Shown here piece by piece: positions 23,975 to 34,705 of a stretch of 64,000 bases of DNA. The notes under the pieces are model-generated. The model saw nothing but the letters and a program-made list of their open reading frames with translations, was not told where the DNA came from and searched no databases. Every line of letters starts with the position of its first letter. The stretch's first letter is position 1. Position numbers and translations under genes: made by a program. This DNA comes from Macrostomum hystrix (taxonomy: Eukaryota; Platyhelminthes; Macrostomidae): NCBI GenBank assembly GCA_950097015.1, contig CATNEN010000008.1, positions 1,302,001 to 1,366,000 on the forward strand. The letters run 5' to 3'.

Positions 23975-24555
23975 AAATCCTCATATTCTAAATCGTCATA
24001 TGACAATTGTAAAAAAATAACAACATTATCTAAATTGACATATTGTCCGCATTGGACAATGTGACATTAACGAAGTCGTCATATTGTTATTTTATTGGCT
24101 CCGCAAACAGCTTTGTTGTTGAAAGTATAAGCAAAGCGAATCATACATTTTTGGCCTTGTCTCACTTGGCTCAACAAAAATAATGTCATTTGAGCCACTC
24201 AAAGTATATTGCACATTACATAACATGTGCACTAAATTTCATTCAGCATATAGCTATGTACATGTAACTCAAATGTGCCTTTCTAATGCATTGTCATGAT
24301 TTGCAATATTTGCACATTGCATTTGTCTGTTCATTGTGCCTACCTAAAGCTTTTATTGGTGCTTTTTTATCAGCATTTACTTTTAACTGCCTTTAAATCA
24401 ATTAATTGTTTGAATTACGCATCATCAAATATTCAAATCACATTCATAATTAAAATGAGCAACGAACAAATAGTCAAGATCGTCATATTAAATTGAATAT
24501 TGTGACACTTGCGCAAATCGTCATCATCATATGACGTTTTAGAATATGATGATTT
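23975..24555. mobile_element. Second MITE-like inverted-repeat element, ~580 bp
   Basis: The left end reads aaatcctcatattctaaatc and continues gtcatatgaca. The right end is the imperfect complement (catatgacgttttagaatat followed by gatgattt), giving terminal inverted repeats of about 30 bp. Interior AT-rich, no transposase. A target duplication is not obvious. Confidence 0.65.
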
Positions 24556-25504
24556 GATCTGTACCCATGCAACGCAACCACAGTACACCATTGCCTAGTC
24601 TGTCAACCAATCAGTTACCACTTAATGCTGTTAGCATTCAGGTGCTACCAAATAAATGCTAGGCATAACTATGGGCAACAAGATGGTATAAAAACGGGCA
24701 GCAAAATGGCTTGGTAGCCCTACTGTTGATCAAACTTATATTTATGGCTATCTACACAGCAATAACCCTAGCGAAGCTATTTACTGAATTAGCTACTTAG
24801 ATAACTAATATTGGGGTTATATGTATTTGCCCACTGTAATTGCACAGGCAAATTGATGACTAAATAAAAAAAATAATAAAATTATTGTAGAGTTATTGGT
24901 TAAGCTGGTCATTGTTAAAACATTTTATGACGAAAAAACTGATTACGTCTATGAATACAAAAACGATATTTGTTCAGTAATTTTATCATAGCAGAAAAAA
25001 TATTATTGTTGATATTGTTGCCAACGACCATTTTAAAAAATCGTGTTCTAGTGGTCATTGGTTGTTGCATCTAAGATATTGTCCTAACTTCGCAAGGCTT
25101 AAATTAAGAAATTTAAATATTGGTTTTATAGGAACTAACAAAAATACATGTTTTCACTCTTAGTGTAGATTACAAATATGACTAAAATAATCAGTTATAA
25201 ATTAAAAATATTTTAAAATTTGGTTAAATATATTGTTGACTATAGTACTGTCTAGCTTTGTTTCTACAGTTTTTGAGTCATTCGCTTGTTTTAATTTTGA
25301 AAATTCTGCATTTTTAGATCCCCAGATTATAAACATTTATTTATAATTGTGCTAAGTTTTATTCCACCAAAATATTGTAAATATTGTATATGTCTTGAAA
25401 AAACATATAATATCTTATTTAAACTATAAGACTACGAAGAACGTTTCACTTTGTACCTTGCTAATGACTGACTTTAATAGATCATCAAACGGGATTTAAA
25501 AGAA
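24556..25504. other. Intergenic, 5' flank of the coiled-coil gene
   Basis: Very AT-rich sequence with no repeat or exon I can recognise. It should contain the promoter and 5'UTR of the gene starting at 25505. Confidence 0.45.
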
Positions 25505-28500
25505 ATGGACGAGAGTACATCATTAGTTGAAGTAACGGAAGTAGTTTCAGCCGTTAAGCGGTTAAGTGAATTAAGTAAGTTGTCGAATTACTTCCTTCTT
25601 TCGATACCCAGGCTTCATTAATATTTGAACGACTTTTTACTTGTCAAGAAATTTCAAGAAGAAAATTTTTCTATTCAACATTTTTACTAAGCTTTGAAAA
25701 CTTCTTGTCATATTTTTAAGCATCATTTTTTATACATAAGGTCCCAGCATATTCTAATAAGCAGTGAAAATGTGAACTATATGTTTTAAGGTGAGCGAAT
25801 GAGAACTAAATCATTTGGGTTCGGAGAAGCCGATATCTCCCACATCGACAATATTATAGACGCACTTCACGAGCTGGTAAGAAGTCGCTAAGCGTTTTTT
25901 ATACGTTTTTTTATTTATGAATTTTTAAAGGATGTCTAATTCTATATTTTTAACAGGATATGCACAAATGTCACGCAAAAGATGTGCTTGAGACTGAAAC
26001 AATAAAATGTGCCGCAGTTCGGCACAAACTCATGCACTATCCGGACGAAATCAATCGAGAGATTTATGGTAAAAAAACAGAATTCATGTCTAATACTCCT
26101 AAAATAAATCAATAATTAGTGAAAAGCGTTTAACCAATTTATTTAAATTAACAAACAGAAGCTGTTCTGGTTGCAAGACAGTCAAATGAAGCCACAATCG
26201 GCAAGATCAAACGGCAGCTCGAGCAGCTAACAGGCGAAGCCGAGAAAGTCGAACAGCTGGCTGACAGAGTCGATGCTGAGAATGAAAAGCTGAGGTTGGT
26301 GATGCTTTGCTCAAAGCTATTGATTACTTTGTGTGATTAAAATTAAAAAATAGAGAAATGGAGACCTTGGTGCCAGAGACAAGCGCGATTGATCGGTCTG
26401 CCACTGACTCCTAGAAAATTTGCTTGGATTTAAAGGAATTTTTTATTCTGAAATTTTCAGACCAGAAATGGCAGCCATAAAGTCGGATTTCGACGCCAAC
26501 TTCGCCCGACTAAACGACCTCCTAGCGGAAAAGGCCGCTTGCCAGATTGAGCTCAACGATATGCGCGAAGAATTGCGACAGGCCAACTCCCGCATAGTCG
26601 ACCTGGAAGAGGACTCGCTGCTGCTGGCGGAACGGATGGTCGAGGAGCGGCAGCAGCATGTTGACACCATGCAAAGCCTGCGCGAAGAGACGGTGAAGGA
26701 ATACATATGTTTATCTCGTTACTATCTACTTAAAGTAGTTACCTACTTAAAACCTACTTAAACTACTTAAACCTACTTAAACTACTTAAAGGTAAAAAAA
26801 CTAATCCTCTACTGTACAGATTGGAAATGTGTATACCTAGTAGGGATGAGCAGGGATGAGTAGGGATGAGCAGGGATGAGTAAGGATGAGCAGGGATGAG
26901 TAAGGATGAGCAGGGATGAGTAAGGATGAGCAGGGATGAGCAGGGATGAGCAGGGATGAGCAGGGATGAGCAAGGATGAGCAGAGATGAGTAAGGATGAG
27001 CAGGGATGAGCAGGGATGAGTAAGGATGAGCAGGGATGAGCAGGGATGAGCAGGGATGAGCAAGGATGAGCAGAGATGAGTAAGGATGAGCAGGGATGAG
27101 CAGGGATGAGTAAGGATGAGCAGGGATGAGCAGGGATGAGCAGGGATGAGTAAGGATGAGCAGGGATGAGTAAGGATGAGCAGGGATGAGTAAGGATGAG
27201 CAGGGATGAGTAAGGATGAGCAGGGATGAGCAGGGATGAGCAGGGATGAGCAGGGATGAGTAAGGATGAGCAGGGATGAGCAGGGATGAGCAGGGATGAG
27301 CAGGGATGAGTAGGTATGTGCAGGGATGAGCAGGGATGAGCAGGGATGAGCAGGGATGAGTAAGGATGAGCAGGGATGAGCAGGGATGAGCAGGGATGAG
27401 CAGAGATGAGCAGGGATGAGCAGAGCCAAAGCAGCTGTAGTACAAGCGAACATACTAGTATAACTGAGCAACTGAGCAAAATTCTCTTTGAATGCAAGAA
27501 AACAAGTGAATAATAAAATTTCAGACTCGTGTTGAGCATCGTCTGAGTAGCTGCATCGTCAAGGAGGATGAGAAGCGGAGAGAATTTCTTGCCGTCAACG
27601 AGATACTTGAGCAGTCCGATTTGGAACTGGGTGACGCGATTCAGGTGTGCAAATACATTCGCAGTTATATGTGATCACAAAGTTCTAAGCAAATAAGTGA
27701 CTGAGAAAATTCCTTACTATATACTTGTATTTTCATACAAAATTCCCTTCTAGGAGCACAATTACCTGGAGCACGGAATAGCTATGCTGCAATTGCAGCA
27801 GCAGGACACTGACAAAGAGCAGGCACTAATCCAGATGAACAAGGAGCAATTAAAAAATAACATGTCAGTATTTTTTACATACGCTTTTTTGCATAAAATA
27901 AAAATATTTTAATCCGTGTTATCCTACTGACAGTAGGGCGATTAGCTTTATCTTTTTCGTATCCACAATTTAGCGAAGCACTGTCCACACAGAGTCGCTC
28001 ATTGGCATCGGAGCATCAGGTCCAGGTGGCCGAGCTGCAGAGGACACTCGAAGATTTGGAGGTTAAAACTCAACAGCAGACTGTTGTCAAGGAGAAGGCT
28101 GTTGCGAAGAAGACGGAGGTGACTGGTGCGTGACGAGTAATGGAAGTGGTTTAGAGCTGGGATCTGAGAGAGTGAGAGCAGGGATATGAGAGTGAGAGTG
28201 AGATCAGGGATCTGAAAGTAAGGGTGAGAGCATGGATCTGAGAGAGTAAGAGCTGGGATCTGAGAGAGTGAGAGCTGGGATCTGAGAGAGTGAGAGCTGG
28301 GATCTGAGAGAGTAAGAGCTGGGATCTGAGAGAGTGAGAGCTGGGATCTGAGAGAGTAAGAGCTGGGATCTGAGAGAGTGAGAGCTGGGATCTGAGAGAG
28401 TGAGAGCAGGGATCTGAGAGAGTGAGAGCTGGGATCTGAGAGAGTGAGAGCTGGGATCTGAGAGAGTGAGAGCTGGGATCTGAGAGAGTGAGAGCTGGGA

Positions 28501-31500
28501 TCTGAGAGTGAGTGAGAGCAGGGATCTTAGAGTGAGTGAGAGCAGGGATCTTAGAGTGAGTGAGAGCAGGGATCTGAAAGTGAGGATGAGAGCAGGGATC
28601 TGAGTGAGTGAGAGCAGGGATCTGAGAGTGAGTGAGAGCAGGGATCTTAGAGTGAGTGAGAGCAGGAATCTGAGAGTGAGTGAAAGCAGGGATCTTAGAG
28701 TGAGTGAAAGCAGGGATCTTAGAGTGAGTGAAAGCAGGGATCTTAGAGTGAGAGTGAAAGCAGGGATCTTAGAGTGAGAGTGAGAGCGGGGATCTTAGAG
28801 TGAGTGAGAGCAGGGATCTTAGAGTGAGTGAGAGCCGGGATCTTAGAGTGAGAGTGAGAGCAGGGATCTTAGAGTGAGTGAGAGCAGGAATCTGAGAGTG
28901 AGTGAAAGCAGGGATCTTAGAGTGAGTGAAAGCAGGGATCTTAGAGTGAGTGAAAGCAGGGATCTTAGAGTGAGAGTGAAAGCAGGGATCTTAGAGTGAG
29001 AGTGAGAGCGGGGATCTTAGAGTGAGTGAGAACAGGGATCTTAGAGTGAGTGAGAGCCGGGATCTTAGAGTGAGAGTGAGAGCAGGGATCTTAGAGTAAG
29101 TGAGAGCAGGGATCTTAGAGTGAGCGAGAGTTGGGATCAAAGAAAGTGAGAGAAGTGATCTGAGAAAAGTACATAAAAACAGGAGCAAGTGTCTTACTAG
29201 CAGTTTAGTTGTGGTAGTAGTATCAATTGTAGTAAGTTAGCTAGAAAAAATGCACCAATAACTTTTTCAGTTCGAACAGTTACAATCCAAAACAACGAGA
29301 CTAATTCTAAGAAATCACAGGCCACTGAAGACAGGTGAGTGGCTGAAGAAGATGGTAATGTGAGTGCGATGTCCTGAGACATCTAACAGCAAAAATTTTC
29401 CTTTCATTTTCGCAGTCTGAAAGAAGGAAAGCAGAAGTTGAAAGCGAAGTCAACTGATGTGGCCAAGATGCGGCAGGAGATTCTGGATATGGAGGGACGG
29501 CGAGCCGAACTAGAGGACGCGGAGAGGTCAGTATTTTGGCGCCATTTCAAATTGAAAGCGCAATAAAACAAAAGTTATGTTAAAGTACTATTTAATTTTT
29601 TCAGGGCGGAAAAAGAGGGCTGGCTAAATCCTTCGGAGCTGCTGGAGGGGTGAGAGCTGGTTAGATGCACTTTATTATTTACGTGTAAAATTAAGATTAA
29701 AACGATCTACTAACCTACTATTCAGTTTAACCTTACTATTCAGTTTTGTTATAGTTAGAAAACCTATACAATCCAGTTTTTTCGTTAATTGCAAAAAGCA
29801 ATAAATATTTTTTGATCTCAATCATATTACATTCACTTCTGTCAAGCTGTAAACTTAAAAAAAGTTATGAATAAAGTTTGCAATATAATTTGTAAAAATC
29901 CCAGCGGCTCTGAGCAGCTGGTGCAGTTTATGGAGTCACGTGACCGGGTCGCAGAGCAGCAGCAACAGCACAGGACTGTGCCGCCAAGTTCTGCTGAAGA
30001 AACGACTACTCTGCCAGGGGCCAGCGTGATGGAGATTCAGGACACGATCGAGTTGCATCGCCGGCGTAGGCAGCAAAGAGAGGCCCGTCTGGCCAAGGAG
30101 GCGGGTCAGAGGCCCTCGCTGTTCCGGCGGGTCACCGAGTTTGACCTGTGCGAAACAAAATAATAAAAATGAATAAAAATAGCGTTTTTAATTAGAAAAC
30201 ACGTGGGATAGCGATCATGAATTCAGCGTTTTCGATTTTTAAACTGGCGCGTAAATTTAAAGTGGGATATTTACATAAAACACCGGAAAAATTATAACAA
30301 CACGTAAAGCATTAGTCGTGTTTCAAAGTATCAAAACAGGGTTACCAATCACGATCGTCAGTCACGAGAAGTTTTTAAACAATAAAAACTATTTCTACGA
30401 GCAAAAATATGTTGAGTACACGAGTATATCACGGGATAGATGTTGTAGATTGAACGGTTAGATTAAAAAAGCAGTTTGATGTCACGACTAAGGTCGCAGC
30501 ACTACTGAAATTAATAAACAATCAAACAAGATAGATAGACCTATATTTTTTCTCGTTCCTCATTCAGCTTTTAAAATCGTTTTTCAACCTAGATGTTTAC
30601 TATTTTTGCAGATTATATTTACTTTTTGTGCTTCAGTTCTACAGCACGCAAAGTCACTCATTTGAAAAAAACATTTACTTGTTGATCCACACATTGCACC
30701 TTAATTTTTATTTGACCTTGTGACTTTTCGCCTGCTAAAAATGAGTTATAAACGAAAATAATATACACACCATATTACTACTTGTTTCTATTTTTTTCTG
30801 CCAAAGTATTTTTATCGCATTTCGTTTTAAAAAGCCAGCCAAATCCTATTTCTCCGCAGAAACAGTGTCCTGGACTTTAACAAACAGATAGCCGAATGGA
30901 AGGAGAAACTTGAGCAAGAAAGAACAGAAAGGTAATATCGCAATTCAGTATAGTTTATTTTCTATAATTATTGTCTTGGAGCTCAAAAAACATTTTATTT
31001 AGGTTTTAAAAATATAGAATTACATCTTTTGTTCTTATAATAGCTGCAGACGAGAATTGACGTCATTCTAAAAATAGCATATGACGTATTTATTATTGAT
31101 TCTAAAAATAGAAATAATCTTGCACTAACACGTGTCCTATTAGAAATAGAAAATTATGTGTGCAAGCAAACTAATATAAATAGTATAAATTGACAGGCAA
31201 AAAATCGAGTTAGTCAGCGACAAGCTGCGGGCCGACATCAAACAGTTCAACGACGATGACGCAACCGAAGTCAGCGCTATTAACAGCCAGATCGAAGAAT
31301 TTAAGCGCGAGAAGGTCGCGCTGGAACAGGAGGTTTGTCAGGAGGTTTCTCAGAAGACTGAGAAAGGTCTAATAAATTACATATTCTATTGAGCTAATCT
31401 TAGCAGAGAAAATTAACCATACCTTGAATTCTAGCAAAGCCGGCTGCAGTCAACAATGCATTCGGACGAGGCCCGTCAAAACAATTTGAGAGCTCAACTG

Positions 31501-32989
31501 TCGAACCAGAGGAGCCAGTTTGAGAAGGTTCGCTCCGCACTCAAAGCCGAAGCAGATCGTCTGGCCACGGAGGCCGAGCGCTTTCGCCAGGAATCGTCGG
31601 CGCGTGACGCGGAACTGAGCAATTTGGCGCCAAAATTTGCCGAATTCGAAGGCTTCTATCAGCGGGCCATTGTGGACTATGACGCTTTGAAGCGCAGTCT
31701 GGCAGCGTTGAAGAATCGCCGAACTAGATTGGAGGACTCGTCCAGACGGACCGGCGAAGAGATTCAACGCCTCGGCGGCGAGATTGACAGGCTGCGCCGG
31801 GACAAGGAGAGACGCACGGCGCAGTCGGCGGCCGAACTAGACGGCATGGCCGAGGAGCGGATCCGGATTGAGCGAGAGATCTACGCGCTCGGCTGCAAGT
31901 TGCAGACTGTGCTGAGTGAGAATGCCAAGCTCACTGCTGGCGTGGACAGGTGCGAGCAAGATTGGCTTTGTATTTGTAGCAGCTAATGGTTCTGTGGCTT
32001 AATTATGGCGACGACTGGTTGACTAATTTAGTAGCTAATTGAGTAGTCGATTGAGTGGCCGACTGAATGGCTAATTAGGAGGTTAATTTAGTAGCTATTT
32101 AAGTGCCTAATCGAGTGACTGATTGAGAGCCTAATTGAAGGGCTAATTGGGGGCTTAATCGAATGGTTGATTGGGAGCCTAATCCTGAGCCTAATCCTGG
32201 GCTAATCGTGAGCAAGTTTTAGAGGCCTATTTGAGTGTCTAATTAAGGAGCTAATTGAGTGCCTAATTAGGGAGCTCATTGAGTGTCTAATTAAGGAGCT
32301 AATTGAGTGTCTAATTAGGGAGCTAAGTGAGTGTCTAATTAATGAGCTAATTGAGTGTCTAATTAAGGAGCTAATTGAGTGTCTAATTAAGGAGCTAATT
32401 GAGTGTCTAATTAAGGAGCTAATTGAGTGTCTAATTAAGGAGCTAATTGAGTGTCTAATTAAGGAGCTAATTGAGTGTCTAATTAAGGAGCTAATTGAGT
32501 GTCTAATTAAGGAGCTAATTGAGTGTCTAATTAAGGAGCTAATTGAGTGTCTAATTAAGGAGCTAATTGAGTGTCTAACCTCATTTCATGTGCCTAGAGC
32601 ATAACTATAACCTAGTTGACTAATTGATTGGCAAATTGAGCAGCTAATTAATCAGATATCTGTGTGGCTATTATCTTCTCACCAATTTTTTCCGTCGCAG
32701 GCTGGAGCGCCAGATGCGCTCAATGCAACAAACCTGGGAGCGAGCAGTGCCAGCCAAGGCGAGAATTGAGCAGCGTCGAGATTCGTTGGGTCGTCAGCTG
32801 AGATCAGGCAGAGAGTGCGACTTCGCACTAGCAGCCAAATTCCAAGAAACCAATAGAAAATTTCTATCAACCCTGACGATTATCATCGACGATACGGAGG
32901 CTCGCCGGGCCATTGTGGAGGCCGTGGCCGACGGTCTTGATAAGGAGCTGAATTATTTGGAAGATTTTCTGAAAACTTCCGACGAGTAA
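25505..32989 (+). CDS. Coiled-coil protein, CCDC175-like, complete, 15 coding exons (749 aa)
   Basis: Exons: 25505-25574, 25791-25876, 25957-26068, 26159-26294, 26461-26692, 27525-27644, 27754-27863, 27974-28125, 29271-29334, 29416-29526, 29605-29649, 30860-30931, 31197-31332, 31435-31949, 32701-32989. Together they give 2,250 nt including TAA, every junction GT-AG with matching phase. The product is almost entirely heptad-like coiled coil rich in Glu, Arg, Gln and Lys, with no signal peptide or membrane segment. The N-terminal part (VSAVKRLSEL; DVLETETIKC; HKLMHYPDEINREIYEAVLV) follows the layout of vertebrate CCDC175, and total length is similar (CCDC175 is about 790 aa). A role in cilia or sperm is inference from that family and from the dynein next door. 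Coiled coils align loosely, so another CCDC family is possible; the gene structure itself is secure. Confidence 0.8.
26356..26412 (-). mobile_element. SINE-A head fragment
   Basis: Reads gaccttggtgccagagacaa and then gatcggtctgccactgactcc, matching the complement of the tRNA-like head of SINE-A (compare 4310-4365). It lies 49 bp before the exon at 26461. Confidence 0.6.
26828..27425. repeat. Minisatellite array, 10-bp unit, coiled-coil gene intron 5
   Basis: About 60 copies of agcagggatg with a variant agtaaggatg; dimers and longer mixed blocks recur. All three minus-strand frames stay open (repeating HPCSSLLIPA). This reflects the 10-bp unit lacking stop codons, not a gene. Confidence 0.97.
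28150..29165. repeat. Minisatellite array, 20-24-bp unit, coiled-coil gene intron 8
   Basis: Two zones. 28150-28510 has 20-bp units gagagtgagagctgggatct. 28510-29165 has units with ttagagtgagtgagagcagg plus gatc. A block of several units at about 28660-28860 is duplicated at about 28880-29090. GTGAGT/GTGAGA cores recur on the transcribed strand. Confidence 0.95.
29905..30163 (+). CDS. Alternative terminal exon of the coiled-coil gene
   Basis: An open exon with acceptor aaaaatcccag at 29904 reads in phase 2, exactly the phase left by the exon ending at 29649. It encodes 86 residues: polyQ-containing, then a basic helix (ELHRRRRQQREARLAKEAG) and an end FRRVTEFDLCETK. Overlapping AATAAA hexamers follow the TAA at once (30162 and 30172). 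It therefore fits a short isoform that ends here instead of joining the exon at 30860. A separate nested gene starting at the ATG near 29867 is less likely, because that ATG lies before the acceptor. Confidence 0.65.
30162..30177 (+). promoter_or_regulatory. Poly(A) signals of the alternative terminal exon
   Basis: Two AATAAA hexamers at 30162 and 30172, the first overlapping the TAA stop. Beyond them, 30178-30859 is AT-rich with no further feature. Confidence 0.5.
32020..32585. repeat. Minisatellite array, 24-bp unit, coiled-coil gene intron 14
   Basis: The second half (32270-32580) is about 13 near-identical copies of gagctaattgagtgtctaat plus taag. The first half is a degenerate version (gcctaattgagtggctgatt-like). 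This gives a gradient from diverged to homogeneous. Confidence 0.94.
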
Positions 32990-33302
32990 ATGCCACGGAT
33001 GGCGTTATCATACTACTGATTATGAACAACAAAAAGTAGTATAGAAAGGATTTTTTACCGATATATATATCTAAAATATTGTTTTTGTTATTTAGTCACT
33101 TAATTTTTTTCTAGTCTTTAAACAATAACAATTTTTAGGTTGTTTGCAACTTCTACTTCTTTATGAATTTCTACTTTTACCTTCGTGCAATATTAAGTTT
33201 TTTAAGCTTCTGAGTCTATTCAGTGATTACTTTTTCATCTGGTTGCAATTATTTGTTTTACTGCTGTCGTTTTATTACTGCTTATCTGTCTTGGTTTCTA
33301 GC

Positions 33303-33308
33303 AATAAA
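33303..33308 (+). promoter_or_regulatory. Probable poly(A) signal of the long coiled-coil isoform
   Basis: AATAAA about 315 nt after the stop at 32989, in an AT-rich 3' region. Confidence 0.4.
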
Positions 33309-33444
33309 TGGTTATATTTTGTTTGCCTTTTGGAATATTTTTCATTCGGTCTTCTTCAGGCTAAAGGATGTTCAGATTGTTCTCTTTATAATTTTCTGTG
33401 CTGATTTCAATGGACGATAAAAAAGTTAACAGTTAGGATTGCTG

Positions 33445-34192
33445 TTAGATCTATGAGGTCTGTGAGAATTAGATCTGTGAGATCTGTTTATCTGTGAGAT
33501 CCGTGAGAGACTTGTGAGATCTGTGACATCTGATGTCTGTGCGATCTGAAATCTGTGAGAGCCCTGAGATATGTGAGATCTGAAATCTGTGAGATCTGAA
33601 ATCTGTGAGATCTGAAATCTGTGAGATCTGAAATCTGTGAGATCTGAAGTCTGTGAGATCTGAAGTCTGTGAGATCTGAAATCTGTGAGATCTGAAATCT
33701 GTGAGATCTGAAATCTGTGAGATCTGAAATCTGTGAGATCTGAAATCTGTGAGATCTGAAATCTGTGAGATCTGAAGTCTGTGAGATCTGAAGTCTGTGA
33801 GATCTGAAATCTGTGAGATCCGTGAGATCTGTGAGATCTGTGAGATCCGTGAGATCTGTGAGATCCGTGAGATCCGTGAGATCCGTGAGATCCGTGAGAT
33901 CCGTGAGATCCGTGAGATCCGTGAGATCCGTTAGATCCGTGAGATCTGGGAGATCTGTGAGATCCGTGAGATCCGTGAGATCCGTGAGATCCGTGAGATC
34001 CGTGAGATCTGTGAGATCCGTGAGATCCGTGAGATCCGTGAGATCCGTGAGATCCGTTAGATCCGTGAGATCTGGGAGATCCGTGAGATCCGTGAGATCC
34101 GTGAGATCTGGGAGATCTGTGAGATCCGTGAGATCCGTGAGATCCGTGAGATCCGTGAGATCTGTGAGATCCGTGAGATCCGTGAGAAATAT
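33445..34192. repeat. Minisatellite array, 9/16-bp units, intergenic
   Basis: 33540-33820 consists of 16-bp units gatctgaaatctgtga. 33820-34190 is a run of 9-bp units gatccgtga with gatctgtga, gatctggga and gatccgtta variants. Long open frames on both strands (repeating RSV or SHG) come from the 9-bp period. Confidence 0.96.
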
Positions 34193-34705
34193 TAAAACAA
34201 AGGACCATGAAAGAATTTTATCCTTTTCAAATATTTATCTTGGAGCTGCAGTCCCTTCTAATTCTGATCCCAATTCCAGCCGTTGCTAACGTTACGATAG
34301 GGATAATAATTAATTCATAGGGGATCAGGGATTTGACTGTAGCCCCTTGGAATGCAGAGAGAAGACCACTGGTTAGCATGGGATGGAAGATAAGGATAAG
34401 TTTGTTGAAATTGCTGATTGGTCGCCGGACTTCTAAATCTCAATCTGGATCGGGTCCAGTGAGTGAAATGTCCGACCCTACTCAGAACTAGCCTCGGCTC
34501 TGTCTTGTTCGTCACCATGGCAACGCTTGAGAATGAGACTGCCAGGGCTACGTTTACTTAAAAACTGAGAAAATTTCCGGGTTAGCGACCCCTGATCCCA
34601 ATTCCCTGTTTCACCCCAGTCGGTCAGATATTATTTACCATTTTAGTTTTGTACCGCAAATTTACGATTGACAACTTGAGAGAGAGAGAGAGACCGGTTC
34701 AAGTG
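34193..34705. other. Dynein gene 5' flank
   Basis: Single-copy sequence upstream of the proposed dynein start, ending with a short (ga)n run at 34680. The promoter is expected here; no core element can be assigned. Confidence 0.4.

Noticed and set aside
26763-27539. Three overlapping minus-strand frames with repeating HPCSSLLIPA
   Set aside because: They come from a 10-bp repeat lacking stop codons in every frame of that strand; inside an intron of the plus-strand gene.
33426-34289. Frames with repeating RSV (plus) and GSH (minus)
   Set aside because: Products of a 9-bp array; resemblance to Arg/Ser-rich or antifreeze-like repeats is superficial.
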